From Sphingomonas prati (GTDB lineage Bacteria; Pseudomonadota; Alphaproteobacteria; Sphingomonadales; Sphingomonadaceae): DNA of 64,000 nucleotides. The notes beneath the pieces were generated by a model. The model had not been told where the DNA came from. It was given only the letters and a program-made list of their open reading frames with translations, and did not search any database. Where the stretch lies: positions 248,001-312,000 of the forward strand of contig NZ_BMJP01000004.1 of the NCBI RefSeq assembly GCF_014643515.1. The letters run 5' to 3'. The position numbers and the translations under genes were made by a program. The stretch's first letter is position 1. The number at the start of each line of letters is the position of its first letter. Of the stretch, positions 57,121-64,000 are shown piece after piece.

Positions 57121-59499
57121 TCAGGCCTGTTTCAAATCCGGTCCGCGCAACCGCACCGCGCGGCCGGGCGACAGCGTCACGCTGCGGCGCTGCCCGCCCA
57201 GTCGCACGACATGCGTGCCGGCTCGGTCTGCGTGTAGCACGACATCGTCCAGCCGGCCCGCGCTCCACTCGAGATCGACGCGCACCGCGCCGCGCGCGCG
57301 CAATCCCGTCACCCGCCCGCGCCCCCACGCCGCGGGCAGCGCGGGCAGCAGCAGGATCTCGTCGCCCTCGCTCTGCATCAGCATCTCCGCGATCGCGCGC
57401 GCGCCGCCGAAATTGCCGTCGATCTGGAACGGCGGATGCGCGTCGAACATGTTGGGATAGGTCCGCTCCGGCCCCAGCAGGAAGCGCAGGATGCGGTGCG
57501 CCCGCTCCCCGTCGCGCAACCGCGCCCACAGGTTCGCGCGCCACGCCGTCGCCCACCCGGTCGCCTCGTCCCCGCGCAGCTCAAGCGACCGCCGCGCCGC
57601 AGCGGCGAGCGCCGGCGTCCGGTCCAGGTCGATCTGGGCACTCGGGAACAGCCCGTACAGGTGCGACACATGGCGGTGATGCGGCTCCGGCGCGCCCGCG
57701 TCCCAGTCCTGCTGCCACTCCTGCAACTGCCCCTGCGCCCCCACCTGATCCGGCGCCAGCCGCGCCCGCATCGCGCCCAGCCGGCGTGCATAGTCCGCAT
57801 CGACCTTCAGGATCGCCGCCGCCCGCGCGGTCTGGTCGAACAGGTCGCGCAGGATCTGCTGGTCCATCGCCGGCCCGGCACACACCGCCACCCCCTTGTG
57901 ATGCTCGTTCTCCGGCGAGATCGATGGGCTCGTCATCAGCCGGCCGGTCGCCGGGTCGGTCACCAACGTATCGAGGAAGAAGTCGCACGCCCCCTTCATC
58001 AACGGATAGACCGTCGCGAGATAGGTGGCGTCGCGACCATAGTCATAATGGTCCCACAGATGCGTGCACAGCCACGCCCCGCCGAGCGGCCACAGCCCCC
58101 ATTGCGCCCCGTCGACCGGCGCGGTTCCGCGCCACAGATCGTTATTGTGATGCGCCACCCAGCCGCGCGCGCCGTACATGCGGCCCGCCGTCCGCGCGCC
58201 CGTCACCGCCAGGTCGCGGACCAGCGCCACCAGCGGCGCGACGCATTCCGGCAACGCCAGCGGCTCGGCCGGCCAGTAGTTCATCTCGGTATTAATGTTG
58301 ATCGTGTATTTCGATCCCCAGGGCGGCGTGGTGCTGTCGTTCCAGACCCCCTGCAGGTTCGCCGGCTGGCTCCCCGCCCGCGACGAACAGATCAGCAGAT
58401 AGCGCGCATAGTTGAAGTAGAGCGCCGCCAGCGCCGCCCCGTCCGCCGCATCGCCGCTCCGGATCCGCACATCGGTCGGCCGCTCCGCCAGCGCGGTCTG
58501 CCCCAGATCCAGCGTCACGCGCCGGTACAACCGACGATGCTCGATCGCCGTGTCGGCCGCCAGATCACGATACGCCCGCCGCGCCGCCCCCGCGATCCGC
58601 GCGTCCACGATTTTACCAGGATCACCCCCGACATCGTCGAACCGGCGATAACTCGTCGCCACCGCGACCAGGATCGTCACCGCATCCGCCCCGCGCACGC
58701 TCAGCGTTGCACCGGCCCGCGTCATCCGCCCGCCCGTCGGCACCACCCGCGCCCGCGCCGCGATCCGCAACGCGCCGGCCAAGCCCTCCGCCGCCGGCCC
58801 ACGCCCGTCCAGCACGAGACTGTCCGCCGTCGCCACTATCGTGACCGCCTGCGGCGTCTCCAGCCCCAGGTCCAGATCGATCGCCCCCGCCCGGTCCGCG
58901 GACAACCGCACCGCGATCACCTCCGCCGCCGGCGACGCGATCACCTCACGAACATACCACACGCCGCCAGCCGTAAACCGCGTCGTCGCGCACGCCGCAT
59001 CTAGATCCAGCTCGCGCCGATACCCCGACACGTCCGCACTCAAAGTCGGCATTCGCAGCATCAGGTCACCGACCGTCTGATACGGCATCTGCCCGCGCGG
59101 CTTGCCGATCAGCGTCGCGTTCGCCAGCGCCTGCGCCTCCGCGAACCGCCCCGCCGCGATCAGCCGTCGCACCTCGGGCAGAGCCCCCGCCGCCGCGGGA
59201 TTGACCGGATCATAAGGCCCGCCCGCCCAGAACGTGTCCTCGTTCAGCTGCAACCGCTCCGCCGCGACCCCACCGAACACCATCGCGCCCAGCCGCCCGT
59301 TGCCGATCGGCAGCGCCTCGGTCCACACCTTGGCCGGCTGCGCGTACCACAACCGATCCCCGCCGGCCGCAACCGGCACCGGCGCGGCCTGCAACGCCTC
59401 CGGCAACGCCAGCACCGCCGACGCCGCCACCGACGCGCCCAGCACGCCGCGCCGGCTCACCCCATCACTGGGTGCGCCGGTACCACCCGGCGCGTCCAT
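57121..59499 (-). CDS. glycoside hydrolase family 95 (alpha-L-fucosidase/galactosidase)
   Basis: 792 residues. A Tat signal (SRRGVLGASVAASAVLAL, RR at 16-17) sends it folded to the periplasm. GH95 markers: LWYAQPAKVWTEALPIGNGRLGAMVFGG (about 49-76), NEDTFWAGGP, NINTEMNYWPAEP, TSPSISPENEH, and FQIDGNFGGARAIAEMLMQS. These enzymes remove alpha-1,2-fucose or alpha-galactose from xyloglucan side chains. Transcribed with GH51 two bases upstream. Confidence 0.88.
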   Translation of the reverse strand: MDAPGGTGAPSDGVSRRGVLGASVAASAVLALPEALQAAPVPVAAGGDRLWYAQPAKVWTEALPIGNGRLGAMVFGGVAAERLQLNEDTFWAGGPYDPVNPAAAGALPEVRRLIAAGRFAEAQALANATLIGKPRGQMPYQTVGDLMLRMPTLSADVSGYRRELDLDAACATTRFTAGGVWYVREVIASPAAEVIAVRLSADRAGAIDLDLGLETPQAVTIVATADSLVLDGRGPAAEGLAGALRIAARARVVPTGGRMTRAGATLSVRGADAVTILVAVATSYRRFDDVGGDPGKIVDARIAGAARRAYRDLAADTAIEHRRLYRRVTLDLGQTALAERPTDVRIRSGDAADGAALAALYFNYARYLLICSSRAGSQPANLQGVWNDSTTPPWGSKYTININTEMNYWPAEPLALPECVAPLVALVRDLAVTGARTAGRMYGARGWVAHHNNDLWRGTAPVDGAQWGLWPLGGAWLCTHLWDHYDYGRDATYLATVYPLMKGACDFFLDTLVTDPATGRLMTSPSISPENEHHKGVAVCAGPAMDQQILRDLFDQTARAAAILKVDADYARRLGAMRARLAPDQVGAQGQLQEWQQDWDAGAPEPHHRHVSHLYGLFPSAQIDLDRTPALAAAARRSLELRGDEATGWATAWRANLWARLRDGERAHRILRFLLGPERTYPNMFDAHPPFQIDGNFGGARAIAEMLMQSEGDEILLLPALPAAWGRGRVTGLRARGAVRVDLEWSAGRLDDVVLHADRAGTHVVRLGGQRRSVTLSPGRAVRLRGPDLKQA

Positions 59500-59501
59500 G
59501 C

Positions 59502-61088
59502 TCAGCGCAGCGCCAGCACGAGCACCGACTTCGCCGGCAAGGTGACGGTCAACGTCCCGTCCGCCACCTGCGCGCCGCTGAACGCCGCCGGCACCAGCGC
59601 GTTTGGCTGGTCGAACGTATTATGCGCGTCCATCGTCGCGGCGGTCAGGATGCGTCCGGTCGCGGTCGTCGCCTGCACGCCCGTCATCTTCACCGACACC
59701 GGCACCGCATTCTTCGGATCGAGATTGACCAACGCGACATGCACCTGCCCGCTCGCGTCGCGCACCGCGGACGCGCTGACCGACTGCACTGCGACCTCGT
59801 CATAGTGATAATATGGCGACTTCACCGTGATCGGCAGCGTCGTGGCGTCCATCCACGGCTGATACAGGTCGAACACATGGTAGGTCGGCGTCTTCACCAT
59901 CTTCGCGCCGTCGGTCAGCAGCATCGCCTGCAAGACGTTCACCATCTGCGCGATCGCGGCCATCTTTACCCGGTCGGCATGATGCGCGAAGATGTTGAGG
60001 TTCAGCCCGGCGACCACCGCATCGCGCAGCGAGTTCTGCTGCTGCAGGAACCCCGGGTTCGACCCCGGCGTCGGGTCGTACCACGTGCCCCATTCGTCGA
60101 CCGCCAGCATGACCTTCTTGTCCGGATCATATTTGTCCATGATCGCGCTGTGCTTGGTGACGAAATCCTCCATCTGCAACGTGTGCGCCATGGTGGTCGC
60201 CCATTCGCGCTCGGGGAAACCCAGCGCCGGGCCCTTGTCTTCCCACTTCGTATCGCGCGGACGGGTGTAGTAATGCAGCGCCAGGCCGTCGATGTTCTTG
60301 CCGGACAGCTTCATCAGCGTCTCGGTCCACTCGTAGTTGCTGTCGCTCGGCCCGCTGGCGATCTTCAGCATCTTGCCGTTGGTCGACTTGGCGAACTGGC
60401 CGTAACGGTTGGTCAGGTCTGCGGCATATTCCGCGCGCATGTTACCGCCGCACCCCCACAGCTCGTTGCCGATGCCCAGATACTGGACCTTCCACGGCGC
60501 GGGATGCCCGTTGGCGGCGCGTTCCTTGGCCAGCACGGTCGTGCCCGCCGGCGCGGTCAGATATTCCACCCACTGCGACGTCTCGGCCGGCGGCGCGCTG
60601 CCCAGGTTGGCGGAGACATAGGCCTCCGCGCCCAGCCGCTCGACAAAGCCCATGAATTCATGCGTGCCGAACGCATTGTCCTCGGTCACGCCGCCCCAGT
60701 TGGTGTTCACCTTCACCGGCCGCTTGCCGCGCGGGCCGATCCCGTCGCGCCAATGATATTCGTCCGCGAAACAGCCGCCGGGCCAGCGGACCATCGGCAC
60801 CTTGATCGCCTTCAGCGCGGTCATCACGTCGCGGCGATACCCGGCGTCGTTCGGGATCTTGGAATTGGGGCCGACCCAGATGCCCGGATAGATGCCGGTG
60901 CCGAGATGCTCGGCGAACTGCCCGAACACCTGGCGGTTCATGCGCGGACCCGGCCGGTCGGCAGACAGCGTGCCCGTCGCGGCGGTCATCGACTGGCCCG
61001 GCACCTGCGCCGGGGCCTGCGCCAGCGTCGGCACGGCGGCGATCAGCGCGACGGCCGACACGGCCTGCCCAAAACGACGATTCAACAC
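59502..61088 (-). CDS. glycoside hydrolase family 51 alpha-L-arabinofuranosidase
   Basis: 528 residues from GTG 61088 (GGGGAG upstream). Signal peptide MLNRRFGQAVSAVALIAAVPTLAQA. The acid/base Glu is in YLGIGNELWGCGG (about 201) and the nucleophile Glu in MLAVDEWGTWYDP (about 320). A C-terminal beta domain completes the fold (ITVKSPYYHYDEVAV, VALVNLDPKNA). GH51 releases arabinose from arabinan and arabinoxylan. First gene of the leftward operon, divergent from GH43. Confidence 0.93.
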   Translation of the reverse strand: MLNRRFGQAVSAVALIAAVPTLAQAPAQVPGQSMTAATGTLSADRPGPRMNRQVFGQFAEHLGTGIYPGIWVGPNSKIPNDAGYRRDVMTALKAIKVPMVRWPGGCFADEYHWRDGIGPRGKRPVKVNTNWGGVTEDNAFGTHEFMGFVERLGAEAYVSANLGSAPPAETSQWVEYLTAPAGTTVLAKERAANGHPAPWKVQYLGIGNELWGCGGNMRAEYAADLTNRYGQFAKSTNGKMLKIASGPSDSNYEWTETLMKLSGKNIDGLALHYYTRPRDTKWEDKGPALGFPEREWATTMAHTLQMEDFVTKHSAIMDKYDPDKKVMLAVDEWGTWYDPTPGSNPGFLQQQNSLRDAVVAGLNLNIFAHHADRVKMAAIAQMVNVLQAMLLTDGAKMVKTPTYHVFDLYQPWMDATTLPITVKSPYYHYDEVAVQSVSASAVRDASGQVHVALVNLDPKNAVPVSVKMTGVQATTATGRILTAATMDAHNTFDQPNALVPAAFSGAQVADGTLTVTLPAKSVLVLALR

Positions 61089-61226
61089 ATCTCTCTCCCC
61101 TGAGCGGCGATGCGATGCCCCTGTTCGGGTGCACCCCTTTGACCGTCAAGAAACCCCAATTGTCCGACTTAAGCAAGTGGAAACCCGCCCACGGCGATGT
61201 TAGGGGCCTGCAACGGGAGAGAAGAA

Positions 61227-63215
61227 ATGGCGTACGCCGCACTGGCTTTGATGATGGCGACCGCGCTGCTGCCCGCCGCAGCTACGCCATCTTCCGCAGC
61301 CCGCACGTGGACCGCGGACAACGGCAACGGCACCTTCACCAACCCGCTGTTCTTCGATGAATTCTCCGACCCCGACATGATCCGCGTCGGCAACGATTTC
61401 TACATGACCGGCACAACCATGCACACCATGCCCGGCCTGCCGATCCTCCATTCGCGCGATCTCGTGAACTGGACGTTCCTCGGCTACGCGCTCGACAAGC
61501 TCGATCTCGGCCCGGAGTACCGGCTGGAGGGCGGCAAGCACATCTACGGCCGCGGTATCTGGGCGCCCAGCCTGCGCTACCGCAACGGCACTTTCTACAT
61601 CTTCAGCAACGTCAACGGCCAGAATACGCAACGCTTCACCGCCACGAACCCGCGCGGCCCGTGGACCCGCACATCGATGAAACGCAGCTTCCACGACCTG
61701 TCGGTGTTGTTCGACGACGACGGCAAGGCCTATGTCATCTGGGGCTACCAGGACATCCACATGGCGCAGCTCGACGCCAGCCTGACCGACATTGTCCCCG
61801 GCACCGAACGGATCGTCATCCCCAAGGGCGCCGGGATGGGCGAGGGGTCGCATTTCTACAAGTTCGACGGGCGCTACTACATCACCAGCGCGGAATATGC
61901 GGTCCGCTTCCGCATGCCCGCCGCACGCGCATCCTCACCCTTCGGCCCGTACGAGGTGAACCCCGAGATCAGCGCGGACGAGGAATTCGGCGAGACCGCC
62001 GGCTGGCGCGTCGCCGGCAACAAGGAACCGCTCAAACTACGCGGCCCCGACCCGAAGGCACGCGGCGGCCTCGCCATGCACCAGGGCGGCGTCATCCAGA
62101 CGCCTGCCGGCGAATGGTGGGGCTGGTCCATGTTCGAGGGCAATTCAGTGGGCCGCCTCACCGCGCTGTCGCCGGTGACGTGGAAGGACGGCTGGCCCTA
62201 TTTCGGCCTCCCCGGCAATCTCGGCCGCTCGCCGCGCACCTGGGTCAAGCCGCGGCTGCCCGCCTCGCCCGATCACGCGCCCTACCAGCGGTCGGACAGC
62301 TTCGCCGGCCCCGCGCTCGGGCCCATCTGGCAATGGAACCACGTCCCCGTCGCGGCCAACTGGTCGCTCACGGCCCGCCCCGGCGCACTCCGGCTGACCA
62401 CGTTGCCCGCCCCCGGCTTCCTCCAGGCGCGCAACACGCTGACCCAGCGCGCGATCGGCCCGCAGTCCACGCCGGTCGTCGAACTCGACGTCGCCGGGCT
62501 CCGTGCGGGCGACGTCGCCGGGCTCGCGCTGCTCAACCGGCCATTCGCCACGATCGGCGTCGAACGGTCCGCCAAGGGTCTCGAACTGGTCATGACCGAC
62601 GAGTTGGCCGGCACCCTCCGCCGCCCGCTCACCGCCACGCATCTCTGGCTGCGCGCCACCGCGGATCTGGCGCACGACCGCGCGCAGTTCGGCGTCTCGA
62701 CCGACGGCCGCCGCTTCACCGACTTCGGCACGCCCGTGACGATGCCGTTCCAGCTGCTGACGTTCCAGGGCGTCCGCTACGCACTGTTCGCCTACAACAG
62801 CGCCGGCACGCCCGGCGGCCATGCCGACTTCCTTGACTTCAAGGTGACCGAAGGCCACCCCGAAAGCCGCCCGGACATCCCATATGCCCGCACCATCCGC
62901 CTGACCCCGATCGGCAAGCCCGCCGCCCCCGCACTCGCCGGCCTCCGCGTCGACCGGCACCCGCTCGGCCGCGTCTCGCTCACCCGCGGCGGCCAGTCGC
63001 TCACCACCGCGCCCGACGGCTCCGCCGCGATGCGCCCCACCGACGGCGGCCCGGCGCAGCAATATCAGTGGATGGAATCCTTGAGCGGCGGCGCGGTGCT
63101 GATGTCGCTCGTCACCAACCGCTACCTCCACGTCGCCAATGGCGGCACGCTGCGCGCTGACAGCCCGGGACCCAGCGCGGACAATGCCGACGGCAGCCGC
63201 TTCCTAGTGCAATAA
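61227..63215 (+). CDS. glycoside hydrolase family 43 with C-terminal beta-sandwich domain
   Basis: 662 residues. Signal peptide MAYAALALMMATALLPAAA. A five-bladed propeller (about 30-330) has catalytic-triad candidates Asp in EFSDPDMIRVGNDFYM, Asp in SFHDLSVLFDDDG and Glu in MGEGSHFYKFD. A GH43-type C2 beta-sandwich (about 355-550) and a last lectin-like part follow (LVTNRYLHVANGG, resembling a beta-trefoil). Activity: beta-xylosidase or arabinofuranosidase. RBS GGGAGAGAAG supports ATG 61227. GH3 follows 82 bases later. Confidence 0.9.
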   Translation: MAYAALALMMATALLPAAATPSSAARTWTADNGNGTFTNPLFFDEFSDPDMIRVGNDFYMTGTTMHTMPGLPILHSRDLVNWTFLGYALDKLDLGPEYRLEGGKHIYGRGIWAPSLRYRNGTFYIFSNVNGQNTQRFTATNPRGPWTRTSMKRSFHDLSVLFDDDGKAYVIWGYQDIHMAQLDASLTDIVPGTERIVIPKGAGMGEGSHFYKFDGRYYITSAEYAVRFRMPAARASSPFGPYEVNPEISADEEFGETAGWRVAGNKEPLKLRGPDPKARGGLAMHQGGVIQTPAGEWWGWSMFEGNSVGRLTALSPVTWKDGWPYFGLPGNLGRSPRTWVKPRLPASPDHAPYQRSDSFAGPALGPIWQWNHVPVAANWSLTARPGALRLTTLPAPGFLQARNTLTQRAIGPQSTPVVELDVAGLRAGDVAGLALLNRPFATIGVERSAKGLELVMTDELAGTLRRPLTATHLWLRATADLAHDRAQFGVSTDGRRFTDFGTPVTMPFQLLTFQGVRYALFAYNSAGTPGGHADFLDFKVTEGHPESRPDIPYARTIRLTPIGKPAAPALAGLRVDRHPLGRVSLTRGGQSLTTAPDGSAAMRPTDGGPAQQYQWMESLSGGAVLMSLVTNRYLHVANGGTLRADSPGPSADNADGSRFLVQ

Positions 63216-63297
63216 GCTCAACTATTTCGGACGTTGTCCGACGCTAACAATAGTCTTACAAGACCCAAAACAAGACAAGACGACAGGGGAGATGGGG

Positions 63298-64000
63298 ATG
63301 ACGCGCGGATCGCACTCGCAAAGGCACGTCCTGTGGGCATCGGCCGCGATCGGCCTCGCGCTCACCAGCGTCGCAACCGCGCAGCCCATCGCCCCCGCCC
63401 CGGCCGTGAGCCCGGTCCATGCGCAGGCCGATCGCATAGCCGCCGCACTCGTCGCGCGCATGACGATCGAGGAGAAGCTCGACCAGCTGCTCAACGTCGC
63501 CCCCGCCATCCCGCGGCTGAACGTCCCGCGCTACAACTGGTGGACGGAATCGCTCCACGGCGCGCTTGGGCCCACCGAGACGACCAACTTCCCCGAACCG
63601 ATCGGCCTCGCCGCCACCTTCGACGCCCCGCTCGTCCGCAACGTCGCGGCCGCGATCGGCACGGAGGTCCGCGCGCTCCACACGCTCTCGCGCCAGACCG
63701 GGCGCAACGGGCGGATCGGCACTGGCCTCGACACCTGGTCGCCCAACATCAACATCTTCCGCGACCCGCGCTGGGGCCGCGGCCAGGAAACCTATGGCGA
63801 GGATCCGTATCTCGCCGCCCGCACCGGCGTCGCCTTCATCGAAGGGATGCAGGGCCCGAACCCCGATCTGCCGCAGGTCGTCGCCACGCCGAAACATTTC
63901 GCGGTCCACAGCGGCCCGGAATCGACCCGCCACGAAGCGAACGTCTTCGTCTCCGCGCACGATCTGGAGGACACCTACCTCCCCGCCTTCCGCGCCGCGA
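63298..64000 (+). CDS. glycoside hydrolase family 3, partial (runs off window)
   Basis: The first about 234 residues of a GH3 enzyme, cut by the window edge with no stop. Signal peptide (about 1-29). GH3 N-domain markers: MTIEEKLDQLLNVAPAIPRL, YNWWTESLHGAL, TWSPNINIFRDPRWGRGQETYGEDPYL and TPKHFAVHSGPE. The catalytic Asp lies beyond the edge. Members are beta-xylosidases or beta-glucosidases. AGGGGA seven bases before ATG 63298 favours it over ATG 63292. Confidence 0.9.
   Translation, partial: MTRGSHSQRHVLWASAAIGLALTSVATAQPIAPAPAVSPVHAQADRIAAALVARMTIEEKLDQLLNVAPAIPRLNVPRYNWWTESLHGALGPTETTNFPEPIGLAATFDAPLVRNVAAAIGTEVRALHTLSRQTGRNGRIGTGLDTWSPNINIFRDPRWGRGQETYGEDPYLAARTGVAFIEGMQGPNPDLPQVVATPKHFAVHSGPESTRHEANVFVSAHDLEDTYLPAFRAA

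Overview
This 64 kb window looks like an ordinary stretch of chromosome from a sphingomonad alphaproteobacterium, probably Sphingomonas or a close relative. The reasons are the very high GC content, the CarD, omega-subunit and bifunctional Rsh proteins, the pob/pca aromatic operon, a TonB-dependent receptor, many plant-polysaccharide hydrolases and dispersed inverted repeats in the gaps. There is no rRNA, integrase, transposase, CRISPR array or plasmid/phage replication gene. One tRNA gene, tRNA-Thr(GGT), is present.

Layout. 0.2-9 kb: CarD regulator, a small methyltransferase, two overlapping DUF2807 secreted proteins, DUF1489, MgtE Mg2+ channel, cyclophilin, LysR regulator, an orphan terminator that suggests a small RNA, an ABM-type protein, a PmtA-like lipid methyltransferase and a cardiolipin-synthase-like PLD protein. 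9-11.7 kb: rpoZ and the (p)ppGpp synthetase/hydrolase. 11.7-13.8 kb: a gene-poor accessory patch with a perfect 30-bp hairpin, a tiny membrane peptide and a DMP19-family protein. 13.8-15 kb: glutaryl-CoA dehydrogenase. 15-22.8 kb: a Ter-type cluster (TerD, DUF475 membrane protein, TerD-TerA-like fusion) divergent from a huge SF1 helicase with a C-terminal Vsr-like nuclease domain. That helicase is split into two ORFs at a run of seven C. 23-27.3 kb: ABC ATPase, FtsX-type permease and AttH-like lipocalin operon. 27.4-32.3 kb: an inner-membrane protein/lipoprotein pair, Ohr, an EAL protein and a three-gene SRPBCC/alcohol dehydrogenase/SDR operon behind a general-stress (EcfG-type) promoter. 32.5-33.9 kb: an FAD-dependent protein whose best start codon is ATC.

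33.9-42.4 kb: a tightly overlapping operon, pobA-pcaI-pcaJ-pcaH-pcaG-pcaB-pcaDC(pcaL)-pcaF, with a divergent AraC-type regulator. It encodes the whole route from 4-hydroxybenzoate through protocatechuate and beta-ketoadipate to acetyl-CoA and succinyl-CoA. 42.4-47.6 kb: tRNA-Thr, a 50-residue conserved-looking peptide, a membrane-anchored glutathione peroxidase, aminopeptidase P and an S9 oligopeptidase. 47.6-52.4 kb: a TonB receptor and a class III CoA-transferase separated by gaps packed with REP-like inverted repeats.

52.4-64 kb: a hemicellulose (arabinoxylan/xyloglucan-type) degradation locus. Leftward: GH51, GH95, a CE1-like esterase, GH27 and GH39. Rightward: GH43 and a GH3 cut by the window edge. 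All have export signals, so they should act together in the periplasm or at the cell surface, removing arabinose, fucose, galactose, acyl groups and xylose from side chains and oligosaccharides. The most unusual features are the split helicase-nuclease with its neighbouring Ter cluster, the ATC-start gene and the orphan terminator.
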